Positions 8,754-17,086 of a stretch of 64,000 bases of DNA are shown piece by piece (the first letter of the stretch is position 1; every line of letters begins with the position of its first letter). Source of the stretch: Enterobacter soli ATCC BAA-2102 (GTDB lineage: Bacteria > Pseudomonadota > Gammaproteobacteria > Enterobacterales > Enterobacteriaceae); NCBI RefSeq assembly GCF_001654845.1, contig NZ_LXES01000046.1, positions 62,001 to 126,000 of the forward strand, in the 5' to 3' direction. A program made the position numbers and the translations under genes. Under the pieces are notes generated by a model, which was not told where the DNA came from, did not search any database, and saw only the letters and a list, made by a program, of their open reading frames with translations.

Positions 8754-9686
8754 TTAGTCACCCAGACCTGCCGGGTTCACTTCTGATTGCGGGATACGCT
8801 CAACCCCTTCGCCCCAGCGGTTCAGCACTTTGTCGTAGTCGCCGTTTTTAATCACGCCGTTAAGCGCGGTCTGCACCGGCTCCGCCAGACCACTGCCTTT
8901 TTTCAGCGTGACCGCGATATGCGCGGCCTTAGGCCATCCACCGTCTACGCTGCCCACCAGTTTGGTTTTCCCGGTTAATGCCGCTTTCCAGGCGCCAATC
9001 ACGTTCGGTCCGAAGAAGGCATCAGCCCGCCCGGACTGAATCGCCAGGGTTTGCGCCGCATCGTCTTTGGTGTACACCGGGGTGAAAGGCTTAAGGCCTT
9101 TTTTGAGGTTTTCGGCGTTCCATGCCAGCAGGATCGATTCCTGATTGGTGCCAGAGCCGACAATAATGCGCAGCCCGGCGATATCTTCCGCTTTCTCGAT
9201 AGACTTAATCGGGCTGGTGGATTTCACGTAGAAGCCCAGCGAATCTTTCCGGTAAGTCGCAAAATCAAACTTCTCTTTGCGCTCTTTAGTGACGGTGATG
9301 TTGCTGATTGCCGCATCGTATTTTCCAGACGCTACACCCAGCGGCCAGTCTTCCCAGGAGGTTGGCACCACGTTCAGCTCCAGCCCCAGACTGTCGGCCA
9401 CCAGCCGCGCTACGTCCACTTCGCTGCCGAGCAGGGTTTTGTTGTCGTCAGAGAAAACCGTCAGCGGCGGCGAGTTAAGCGCAGCCACCGCAACGGTAAA
9501 TTTACCCGGCACGGCGAAGCGATAATCTTTTGGCAACTGCGCCACGGCAGCGCTGTTTTTCGCCGTATTGACCGGGGCTTTATTGGCTTCCAGGCTCACG
9601 CCCGTGCCGTTAATATTCACATTTTCTGCCCAGACGGCAGGGGTCAAGGCCAGCGCAAGCGCCAGAATAAGCGATGTTTTCTGCAT
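8754..9686 (-). CDS. ABC transporter periplasmic binding protein, polar amino-acid type (second of two)
   Basis: This 310-residue protein has a signal peptide (..LALALTPAVWAEN) and a type 3 binding domain. It shares SWEDWPLG, FDFATYR, GSGTNQE and SEVNPAG landmarks with the protein at 5645-6532, so the two are duplicates that have diverged. It lies between the monooxygenase and acetyltransferase genes with short gaps. It should deliver an amino-acid-like sulfur compound to the single permease; ligand identity cannot be read from the sequence. Confidence 0.87.
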   Translation of the reverse strand: MQKTSLILALALALTPAVWAENVNINGTGVSLEANKAPVNTAKNSAAVAQLPKDYRFAVPGKFTVAVAALNSPPLTVFSDDNKTLLGSEVDVARLVADSLGLELNVVPTSWEDWPLGVASGKYDAAISNITVTKERKEKFDFATYRKDSLGFYVKSTSPIKSIEKAEDIAGLRIIVGSGTNQESILLAWNAENLKKGLKPFTPVYTKDDAAQTLAIQSGRADAFFGPNVIGAWKAALTGKTKLVGSVDGGWPKAAHIAVTLKKGSGLAEPVQTALNGVIKNGDYDKVLNRWGEGVERIPQSEVNPAGLGD

Positions 9687-9699
9687 AGCGGGTTCTCTT

Positions 9700-11016
9700 T
9701 TATTGTTGTGTAAACTGATTTTCAGGTTGTGCTAATCCCAGGCTCTCGCGAAGCGTGGTGCCGGGGTATTCCGTGCGGAAAATACCGCGCGCCTGGAGTA
9801 CCGGCACGACCTGCTCAACAAAGCGTGGGAAGGTATCCGGCGTACCGCCCTGAATGATGAATCCGTCAGCAGCAAAACCGTCGAACCACGCCTGAAGCCC
9901 GTCTGCCACCTGTTCCGGGGTACCGGAGAAGCGCGGGCGCGGCGAGGCGGCTTCCAGCGCCACCTGGCGCAGGGTTAAGTTGCGCTCCCGGGCATTACGC
10001 TTAATTTCATCCGTGGTACTGCGGAAACTGTTTTTACCTAAATCGCCAATATCGGGGAAAGATTCATCGAGCGGATATTGGCTGAAATCATGATGTTCAA
10101 AATAACGGCCGAGATAATTCAGGGCGTCTTTAACAGAAACCAGCGCGGCGGTGGTTTGATATTGGTTTTCCACATCATCAGCATCTTTTCCGACAATAAC
10201 ACTGACGCCCTGGAATATATGTAAGTCCGCAGCGCGGCGACCATGGTTTTCCAGCTGTTGTTTCACATCGTGATAAAAAGCCTGCGCCTCTTCTAATGAT
10301 TCGTGGTGGGTAAAAATAGCGTCGGCATGTTTCGCCGCCAGTTTTTTCCCGTCATCGGAAGCGCCAGCCTGAAATACAATCGGTCGACCTTGTGGCGTGC
10401 GGCCAATATTCAGCGGCCCAGCCACCTTAAAGAAATCACCGTGGTGATCCAGGGTATGCAGCTTTTCAGAATCAAAGAACTGCCCCGTCTCTTTGTTACG
10501 CACAAAGGCATCACCTTCCCAGGAGTCCCACAACCCTTTCACCACGTCCAGATATTCATCGGCAATGCGGTAGCGCAGCGCGTGCTCCGGGTGTTTTTCG
10601 CGGGAGAAATTCTTCGCCGAGCCTTCCAGTGGCGAGGTTACTACGTTCCAGCCCGCCCGGCCGTTACTCAGATGATCCAGACTGGCAAACTGGCGTGCCA
10701 CGGTAAAAGGTTCACTGTACGAGGTGGATAATGTTCCCACCAGCCCCAGACGCGTGGTGATGCTCGCCAGCGCGGATAATACGGTGAGCGGTTCAAAGCG
10801 ATTTAAAAAATGCGGAATGGATTTTTCATTAATATAAAGGCCATCGGCGACAAATAAGAAGTCGAGCTTACCCTCCTCCGCTTTTAATGCCGTTTCTTTA
10901 ACAAAGTTAAAATTAATACTGGCATCGGCGGCAGCCGCCGGATGACGCCACGCAGACATATTCCCGGATGCACCATGCAATATGGTTCCCAGCCGCAATT
11001 GTCGGGTTGCAGACAT
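9700..11016 (-). CDS. Flavin-dependent monooxygenase, NtaA/SnaA/DszA group of luciferase-like enzymes
   Basis: This 438-residue protein has the long-form luciferase-like (LLM) TIM-barrel typical of NtaA, DszA and Bacillus CmoJ/YxeK: HGASGNMSAWRHP near the N-terminus, a GRAGWNVVTS motif near residues 135-145 and RYRIADEYLDV..LWDSW after it. Such enzymes use reduced FMN from a partner reductase to cleave C-S or C-N bonds. The ATG at 11016 is preferred over the upstream GTG because AAGAGG lies five bases before it. No flavin reductase gene is in the operon, so a general cellular reductase would have to supply FMNH2. Confidence 0.88.
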   Translation of the reverse strand: MSATRQLRLGTILHGASGNMSAWRHPAAAADASINFNFVKETALKAEEGKLDFLFVADGLYINEKSIPHFLNRFEPLTVLSALASITTRLGLVGTLSTSYSEPFTVARQFASLDHLSNGRAGWNVVTSPLEGSAKNFSREKHPEHALRYRIADEYLDVVKGLWDSWEGDAFVRNKETGQFFDSEKLHTLDHHGDFFKVAGPLNIGRTPQGRPIVFQAGASDDGKKLAAKHADAIFTHHESLEEAQAFYHDVKQQLENHGRRAADLHIFQGVSVIVGKDADDVENQYQTTAALVSVKDALNYLGRYFEHHDFSQYPLDESFPDIGDLGKNSFRSTTDEIKRNARERNLTLRQVALEAASPRPRFSGTPEQVADGLQAWFDGFAADGFIIQGGTPDTFPRFVEQVVPVLQARGIFRTEYPGTTLRESLGLAQPENQFTQQ

Positions 11017-11032
11017 ATTCACCTCTTATTTT

Positions 11033-12154
11033 TTAAACGTGTTGCAGTGCTTTTTCCGCAAGCTGTGCAAAATAGCGGGCAGCGGGCTCGATTAATGCTT
11101 CGTCAGGGTTAAATGCCGGATGGTGTAAACCAAAGGGGCTGGCGCTGCCAATACTGACAAATGCGCCCGGAATATTCTGGAGATAAACCGCAAAATCTTC
11201 CCCGCCCATATGCAGCTCTGCGTGACGGGTTTCATAACCCGCTTCCCGCGCAACCGAAGTGGCGAATTCCGCCCAGCGTTCGTCGTTCACCAGCGCCGTT
11301 GGCCCGGCGTACCAGGTAATATCAATCTGGGCGCTAAAGGCGCTGGCAAACCCGGCCGCGATTTCGCCCACCCGCGCTTTGACATTCTGCTGCACTTCAG
11401 TGCGGTGGGTACGCAGCGTCCCTTCCAGCTCTACGCTTTCCGGCAGGACATTCCAGGTATTCCCTCCGGCGATACGCGTGACGCTGAGTACCACGGAATC
11501 CAGCGTATTGACGTTACGGCTGGCCACGCTTTGCAACGCCGTCACCAGCTGGCTGGCCAGCACAATGGCATCATTTCCTTCGTGCGGACGTGCGGCGTGC
11601 GCCCCTTTTCCGGTAATGCGAATCACAAACCGGTCGACGTTGGCATAAAACGGCCCGCCGCGGGTGGCGAATTCACCGACCGGCAGCCCTGGCTCGTTAT
11701 GCATCCCGAAGATGGCGCTGACATCATGTAAGGCCCCGGCGCGCACCATGCTTTTTGCCCCACCAAAATTCTCTTCCGCAGGCTGGAACAGGATCCGTAC
11801 GCGCCCGTTCAGCGCGTCTTCACGCTCTTTCAGCTTCAGCGCGGCCCCCAGGATCACGCTCGTGTGGATATCGTGTCCGCAGGCGTGCATAACGCCCACT
11901 CGCTGTGAGCTAAACGGCACACCGCTGCGCTCCTCTATCGGCAAAGCATCAATATCTGCCCGCAGGGCAACCAGCTTTTTACCCGAACCAATTTCCGCCA
12001 CCAGCCCCGTCGACAGCTCGTAAGGCAGCGGCGTGATGCCTGCACGGGTTAACCACTGACGTAAACGGGCAGTGGTTTCCACTTCCTGCCCTGACAGTTC
12101 CGGGTTCTGGTGCAGCTCACGGCGCCAGGCTATCAGTTGCTCACCAAAACTCAT
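11033..12154 (-). CDS. M20-family amidohydrolase/deacylase (hippurate hydrolase-like)
   Basis: This 373-residue cytoplasmic metalloenzyme has the M20D zinc-site landmarks: VMHACGHDIHTS near residue 90, the catalytic/metal Glu pair in QPAEENFGGA near 128, and HMGGEDFAVYL near 318. Such enzymes remove N-acyl groups from amino acids. Within the operon it would deacetylate the monooxygenase product to free cysteine, the role of SndA (YtnL) or YxeP in Bacillus. Its ATG overlaps the stop of the upstream monooxygenase gene as ATGA, with AGGAGG in front, indicating translational coupling. Confidence 0.88.
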   Translation of the reverse strand: MSFGEQLIAWRRELHQNPELSGQEVETTARLRQWLTRAGITPLPYELSTGLVAEIGSGKKLVALRADIDALPIEERSGVPFSSQRVGVMHACGHDIHTSVILGAALKLKEREDALNGRVRILFQPAEENFGGAKSMVRAGALHDVSAIFGMHNEPGLPVGEFATRGGPFYANVDRFVIRITGKGAHAARPHEGNDAIVLASQLVTALQSVASRNVNTLDSVVLSVTRIAGGNTWNVLPESVELEGTLRTHRTEVQQNVKARVGEIAAGFASAFSAQIDITWYAGPTALVNDERWAEFATSVAREAGYETRHAELHMGGEDFAVYLQNIPGAFVSIGSASPFGLHHPAFNPDEALIEPAARYFAQLAEKALQHV

Positions 12155-13152
12155 GCTGTGACCTCCTTGTTGAGTCGCGCCTGCGCCAGCAGACGCAGGG
12201 ACTGAATACGCGATGCGCCATCCGCAACCGGTGTATCAATAATGAATTCGTCAATGCCCCACTGCTGGTGCAGCGCGTTAAGTTGTGCCAGTACCGATTC
12301 CGCCGTCCCCGCCAGCAGAGACTGCGCGCGACGGGCAATACGCACCGGCTCGCTCCCGGCCTGGCGGGCAAAAGCATAGGCCTGCTCTTCGCTTGCCACG
12401 GTCACGCGTTGCCCGTTTGCCAGCTCAACACCCCACACCTCCACTTTTTGCGCCAGGGCATCGGCCTGGATCTGCGAAGAGGCAACAATCACCTGTACCG
12501 CAACGATGACTTCACGGGCGCTGTTAGCCCGCCAGGTTGCAATCACATCGCGCAGCAGGTCGGGGTCACCGTTCAGGTGCGCGGCAAAGACAAAATGCCA
12601 GTCAAGTTTTGCCGCCAACAGCGCGCTTTCGGTGCTCGCTCCCAGCAAGAATCCCTGAGCCGGAACCTGTGGCAGCGGCGTGGCACGCACGGCATCGTCC
12701 TGCGACGGGTTTTCATTGCGTAACCAGCCATCCAGCTGCGTCAGTTGATCGGCAAAACTGCCCTTTTGTTGCGGGTTCTGACCCTGCTGTAACGCACGTG
12801 TGGAGAGCGGCAGACCGCCGGGCGCTTTACCCACGCCCAGATCCACACGCCCGGGAGCAATGGCCGCCAGAACGTTGAAGTTTTCCGCCACTTTGTACGG
12901 GCTGTAATGCTGGAGCATGACGCCGCCAGAGCCGACGCGGATGCGCTTTGTTTGCCCGAGGACCCAGGCAATCAGCAGCTCCGGCGAGGGGCTGGCCAGT
13001 TGAGGTGTATTGTGGTGTTCGGCAATCCAGAAGCGGTGATAACCCAGGGTTTCTGCCTGTTGGGCCAGGCTTAAGGTGCGCGCCAGCGCATCGGCAGCCG
13101 TTTCATTTTCGGCTATAGGGCTTTTATCCAGAATGCTGATTCGCCAGGACAT
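12151..13152 (-). CDS. Luciferase-like (LLM) flavin monooxygenase, MsnO8/YtmO type; first gene of the operon
   Basis: This 333-residue single-domain bacterial luciferase-like protein begins MSWRISILDKSPIAE and contains RFWIAEHHNTPQLASPSPELL and GSGGVMLQHYSPYKVAENF, the hallmark pattern of the MsnO8 group that includes E. coli YhbW and Bacillus YtmO (CmoO). It would use FMNH2 and O2. As the promoter-proximal gene it starts the run LLM, M20, LLM, binding protein, GNAT, permease, ATPase, binding protein. The upstream gap to the P-loop gene is only 65 bp, so the promoter must lie there or inside that gene. Confidence 0.88.
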   Translation of the reverse strand: MSWRISILDKSPIAENETAADALARTLSLAQQAETLGYHRFWIAEHHNTPQLASPSPELLIAWVLGQTKRIRVGSGGVMLQHYSPYKVAENFNVLAAIAPGRVDLGVGKAPGGLPLSTRALQQGQNPQQKGSFADQLTQLDGWLRNENPSQDDAVRATPLPQVPAQGFLLGASTESALLAAKLDWHFVFAAHLNGDPDLLRDVIATWRANSAREVIVAVQVIVASSQIQADALAQKVEVWGVELANGQRVTVASEEQAYAFARQAGSEPVRIARRAQSLLAGTAESVLAQLNALHQQWGIDEFIIDTPVADGASRIQSLRLLAQARLNKEVTA

Positions 13153-13217
13153 GTTGTAATCTCGTTTGACTTAACATGTCGTCATTATTAAAGGCGGATT
13201 TCACCACTGAGAAACAA

Positions 13218-13802
13218 TTAATTTACATTTGGATTGCCGGAAACTGGGAATGCAAAACCCTTTTCATACTGTGCCTTTAGCGAAGCAATCAGCGTTTCTG
13301 CGTCCTGCCGCCGGGTGATGCGCACAAAACGGATATGGTCATATTGCGGGTTTCGCATATCAGCTTCATAACGTTCGCGGTTACTGCGCCAGGTTTTGAT
13401 TGTCCAGATGATGATGGACTCACGGCTGAAAAACGATCGACGAAAGCTTTCGCAATTTCCCGTGCCGGGCCACAGTTCCTGTTTATGCCACGCACGCCTG
13501 AATGCCCGGCTCACGGCCTGATACAGGGTACGGCCAAAACCGTAATCCACCCACACCACCAGATCCACATTGCGCCACTTAACAGGGCGCGTACGGTTAT
13601 AGTTGCCGTCTAGCACCCAGTCCTCAGTGGCAGCTAACGTGTTTTCAAGCCTGGACCACAGCGCGTCGTCCTCTGTTCCTTGCCAGTTTGGGCGCCAGTA
13701 AAGCCGGTCCATCTCGATGTACGGGATAGCAAGCTCGGCGGCGATCCGCCTGGCAAGCGTGCTTTTTCCGCTCCCGCTGGTACCAATTATATTGATTTTC
13801 AC
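13218..13802 (-). CDS. P-loop kinase-like protein (adenylate kinase / FlaR-like, 'DNA topology modulation' group)
   Basis: The protein is 194 residues from a GTG start. Walker A GTSGSGKST is at residues 7-15 and begins within the first beta strand, so the protein should start just before it. The sequence AGGAGGGA ahead of GTG supports this over the upstream ATG. IPYIEMDRLYWRPNW and WVLDGNYNR..W are typical of the FlaR-like nucleotide kinase-fold proteins found in Bacillus and enterobacteria; their substrates are unknown. It is on the same strand as the downstream sulfur operon but has no obvious functional link with it. Confidence 0.82.
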   Translation of the reverse strand: MKINIIGTSGSGKSTLARRIAAELAIPYIEMDRLYWRPNWQGTEDDALWSRLENTLAATEDWVLDGNYNRTRPVKWRNVDLVVWVDYGFGRTLYQAVSRAFRRAWHKQELWPGTGNCESFRRSFFSRESIIIWTIKTWRSNRERYEADMRNPQYDHIRFVRITRRQDAETLIASLKAQYEKGFAFPVSGNPNVN

Positions 13803-14151
13803 TCTCCCTCCTGGCCTGTAAGAAGAAAAACTGAGCAAATCATAGCGTTTAAATCCTGTTAATAAAACGCTATTTCGGATTATCAGTTTACCCGGGGAGT
13901 CTACGTATCGCTGTTTATTTGGCTTAAGTCATTTATTTGCAGTGGTACGTTATTCTGAACCTGTAAATATTTTCATTTTTATTACATAGCCAAAATTAAA
14001 CAGGTAAAAAATAGTTAACTTAGGGTGTTCCGAATACCTTTACTTTCAGGGAGAATACGCTCGCTGTAAAACAAAGAATAAAAGTTTATCTCTTGCCTGT
14101 GTCTTTATCGGGCGGCTTCTCTTTTACATATACATCACTATGGAGTTACTC
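13803..14151. other. 349-bp gene-free region between P-loop kinase gene and chemoreceptor gene
   Basis: This AT-rich divergent gap should hold promoters for both flanking genes. ACCTGT near 13968 and ACAGGT near 14000 form an isolated distant inverted repeat of doubtful value. No open frame, terminator or convincing sigma-28 promoter was found. Confidence 0.5.
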
Positions 14152-15687
14152 ATGAGGCGTAACACTCCCGTTACACAAAACGAGTATTTACTTAACGAAG
14201 GTTCGACGTTAATGTCGACAACCAATACGCACAGCCATATTACCTATGCGAATTCGGCCTTTATTGAAGCCAGTGGATATAAAGAAGAAAATCTTCTGGG
14301 TGAACCCCATAATGTTATTCGCCACCCGGATATGCCGGCCGAGGCATTTGGTGACATGTGGTTTACGTTACAGCAGGGAGAGAGCTGGACAGGGCTTGTC
14401 AAGAACCGCCGCCACAACGGGGATCACTACTGGGTGCGCGCCAACGTTACGCCGGTTTACCAGAATGACACATTAACCGGTTATATCTCTGTGCGTAATA
14501 TTCCCGCCCGTGAAGAGATCGAAGCCAGTGAAAGACTCTATGAGAAAGTGCGAAATAACGAATTAAAACATCACCGTTTTTATAAAGGGTTGTTAGTTCG
14601 CCGCGGACTTTTCTCTTTTACCTCTGTTTTTAAGCGACTGAGCATTACCCGGCGCGTTAATATCGGTATTACCCTAACCGCCCTGTTCTCTTGTTTACTT
14701 TTCCTGATATTACCCAAAGGTATTAGTCAACTGGGTGGCGTAATTCTTCCGTTAATTATCCTGGCGTTATACCTTAATGCACAAATATCGCGGCCATTAA
14801 AAACCATTGTCAGCCAGATGCAGCGCGTGGTTTCCGGGCGTAAAACAGACTATTGCCATTTTGATCGGGTCGACGAAATTGGCCTGATGATGCGACTCGT
14901 GAATCAGTCGGGTTTAAACCTGAATTCGCTGGTGGATGATGTTGGTACCCAGATTGGCGGTATCGGCAATATCAGTCAGCAGGTGGCCAAAGAAGGCGCG
15001 GCCTTACAGGCGCGTTCCGAAGAGACGGCAGATGATTTGCAGCAAACCGCTGCGGCGGTAGAAGAAATTGCCAGTGCTGTGCAACAGACGGCAGAAACTG
15101 CAAAAGAAGCCATTCAGATGGCGGACCGGACCAGCGCCAGCGCCCACAGCGGCGAAGCGATGATGAAACAGACCATCGGCATGATGCAGTCGGTATCGCA
15201 GGATAACAGCCAGATTGTCGATATCATCGGCGTGATTGACCGTATTGCCTTCCAGACTAATATTCTGGCACTGAACGCCGCCGTTGAAGCGGCACGCGCA
15301 GGTGAAGCCGGACGCGGCTTTGCGGTCGTGGCGGCTGAGGTGCGCAACCTGGCGCAACACTCTGCCACGGCGGCCAAAGAGATCAAAACGCTGATCGAGA
15401 AGAACGTCGCCAGCGTGAACAACGGTGTGGAAATGGTGGAACAGACCGAAACGCATCTGACGGTGATGATCGGTAATGTGTTGCAGATGACCTCCCTGAT
15501 TAAAGAGATCGGCCATGCCACACAGGAACAAACGCAGGCGCTTTCGCTGATTAACGAATCCATCTCTCGTATTGGCGTAATGACCAGCAACAACACCGGG
15601 ATGGTCGATAATGTCGCCAACGCCGCCAATCACCTGACACAGCGCACCACGCGTCTGCAACAGGCGATAGCGGTGTTCGGCGGCTAG
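14152..15687 (+). CDS. Aer-like aerotaxis receptor / PAS-containing methyl-accepting chemotaxis protein
   Basis: This 511-residue protein has the Aer layout. An N-terminal PAS domain (about residues 10-115, with THITYANSAFIEASGY and NVIRHPDMP typical of Aer) is followed by a membrane hairpin (about 169-190 and 194-212), a HAMP-like segment and a cytoplasmic signalling domain. The highly conserved receptor tip (AFQTNILALNAAVEAARAGE) is near residue 367. The PAS domain of Aer binds FAD and senses redox state. GGAG six bases upstream supports the ATG at 14152 over the ATG at 14140. No NWETF-type CheR-tethering peptide ends the protein, as in Aer. It stands alone, away from che genes. Confidence 0.88.
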   Translation: MRRNTPVTQNEYLLNEGSTLMSTTNTHSHITYANSAFIEASGYKEENLLGEPHNVIRHPDMPAEAFGDMWFTLQQGESWTGLVKNRRHNGDHYWVRANVTPVYQNDTLTGYISVRNIPAREEIEASERLYEKVRNNELKHHRFYKGLLVRRGLFSFTSVFKRLSITRRVNIGITLTALFSCLLFLILPKGISQLGGVILPLIILALYLNAQISRPLKTIVSQMQRVVSGRKTDYCHFDRVDEIGLMMRLVNQSGLNLNSLVDDVGTQIGGIGNISQQVAKEGAALQARSEETADDLQQTAAAVEEIASAVQQTAETAKEAIQMADRTSASAHSGEAMMKQTIGMMQSVSQDNSQIVDIIGVIDRIAFQTNILALNAAVEAARAGEAGRGFAVVAAEVRNLAQHSATAAKEIKTLIEKNVASVNNGVEMVEQTETHLTVMIGNVLQMTSLIKEIGHATQEQTQALSLINESISRIGVMTSNNTGMVDNVANAANHLTQRTTRLQQAIAVFGG

Positions 15688-16082
15688 CTGTTCTGGTACT
15701 GCTCGTCGGTGACTTTTTCCATCCACTCTACCGGGCTACCGTTCACCGATTCGGCGATGGCAATATGGGTCATCGCCGTTTGCGCGCTGGCCCCGTGCCA
15801 GTGTTTCACGCCTGGCGGGATCCACGCGATATCGCCCTGATTCAGCGGCTCTGCCTCTTTATCCCACTCCTGTAACCAGCCGCGCCCCTGAGTCACGATA
15901 AGTGTTTGTCCCAGCGGATGCGTGTGCCAGGCGGTACGCGCGCCGGGTTCAAAGGTCACCGTTGCGCCACCCACGGCAGCGGGCTCAGTCGCCTGGAAAG
16001 GCGCATCAATACGAACAGTGCCGGTAAACCAGTCCTCAGGACCTCGGATGGAAGGTAACGAACCGCTACGGATAATTTTCAT
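15684..16082 (-). CDS. Small cupin-domain protein
   Basis: This 132-residue single-domain cupin has the first cupin motif visible as GARTAWHTHPLGQTLIVTQG and the second as GDIAWIPPGVKHWHGA, with the His and Glu/Gln ligands for a metal. Related proteins are annotated as carboxymuconolactone decarboxylase-associated or quercetin dioxygenase-like cupins, with unknown function. It overlaps the end of the chemoreceptor gene tail-to-tail by four bases. It is divergent from the LysR gene, which probably controls it. Confidence 0.85.
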   Translation of the reverse strand: MKIIRSGSLPSIRGPEDWFTGTVRIDAPFQATEPAAVGGATVTFEPGARTAWHTHPLGQTLIVTQGRGWLQEWDKEAEPLNQGDIAWIPPGVKHWHGASAQTAMTHIAIAESVNGSPVEWMEKVTDEQYQNS

Positions 16083-16191
16083 GTTGTACTCCTCGTTTGC
16101 TGTTGTGCTAACAGTAGCGCAAAGGTGTGTGGAGCATTAGACTGCATAATCAGAAAGGAACCATGAACGCAATTCATGAATCGGGTAACTG

Positions 16192-17085
16192 ATGATGTTA
16201 AAAGACAATTTCAACGACTTGCTCTCTTTTATGGTGGTCGCCCGTGAACGCAGTTTTACCCGCGCGGCCGCCCAGTTGGGTGTTTCACAGTCGGCATTGA
16301 GCCACGCGATGCGTAATCTGGAGGCGCGGCTGGATGTGCGGCTGCTGACCCGCACCACACGCAGCGTTGCACCGACTGAAGCCGGTGAGCAACTCTTCAT
16401 GCGTCTGAGTCCACACTTGCTGGAAATTGAACAGGAGCTTACCGCCCTGCGTGACACGCGTGACACGCCCGCCGGAAATATTCGCATCACCGCTGGAGAA
16501 CACGCCATGACCTGCGTGCTGTGGCCGGTGCTAAAACCCTTTATGGCGAAGTATCCTGACATCCATGTTGAAGTGACCGTGGACAACGGCCTCACGGACA
16601 TTGTTGACGGGCGGTTTGATGCCGGTGTGCGCCTGGGTGAGCAGGTCGCCAAAGATATGATTGCCGTACGTATTGCGCCCGATATGCGTATGGCGGTGGT
16701 CGGTTCACCGGACTATCTTGCACGCTTTGGTGTGCCGGAAGAGCCAGAGCAGCTTGCGCAGCACAACTGCATCAATATGCGTCTGCCCACGCGGGGAGGC
16801 TTATATGCCTGGGAATTTGAACGTGACGGTCGCGAGTTGCGGGTGCGCGTTGAGGGCCAGCTGACGCTGAACAACCTGCCACAGCGCATCGATGCCGCAG
16901 AGTCGGGTCTTGGCCTGGCGTATGTACCGGACGATACCGTCCAGGAGGCCATCGCTCAGGGACGGTTGATTCAGGTGCTTAAAGAGTGGTGCCCGGCCTT
17001 TGACGGCTATCATCTTTACTATCCCAGCCGCCGCCAGCACACCACCGCTTTCGCATTACTTGTCGATGCCTTGCGCAGCGCGTGA
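16192..17085 (+). CDS. LysR-family transcriptional regulator
   Basis: This 297-residue protein has a winged HTH in residues 5-65 (FMVVARERSFTRAAAQLGVSQS pattern) and the type 2 periplasmic-binding-like effector domain after it. Placement between a divergent cupin gene and a convergent aldo/keto reductase gene is common in enterobacteria, and both are likely targets. The 109-bp gap to the cupin gene would hold its sites; the effector is unknown. Two adjacent ATG codons make the start ambiguous by one residue. Confidence 0.92.
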   Translation: MMLKDNFNDLLSFMVVARERSFTRAAAQLGVSQSALSHAMRNLEARLDVRLLTRTTRSVAPTEAGEQLFMRLSPHLLEIEQELTALRDTRDTPAGNIRITAGEHAMTCVLWPVLKPFMAKYPDIHVEVTVDNGLTDIVDGRFDAGVRLGEQVAKDMIAVRIAPDMRMAVVGSPDYLARFGVPEEPEQLAQHNCINMRLPTRGGLYAWEFERDGRELRVRVEGQLTLNNLPQRIDAAESGLGLAYVPDDTVQEAIAQGRLIQVLKEWCPAFDGYHLYYPSRRQHTTAFALLVDALRSA

Positions 17086-17086
17086 A

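Noticed and set aside
9051..9713. 220-codon plus-strand frame over the second binding protein
   Set aside because: It is a shadow of the GC-rich binding-protein gene with no domain or SD.
14080..14120. Sigma-28 flagellar promoter before the Aer-like gene
   Set aside because: A TAAA..GCC pattern is present but the spacer is 12 instead of 15 and the -10 (GCCTGTGT) is poor.
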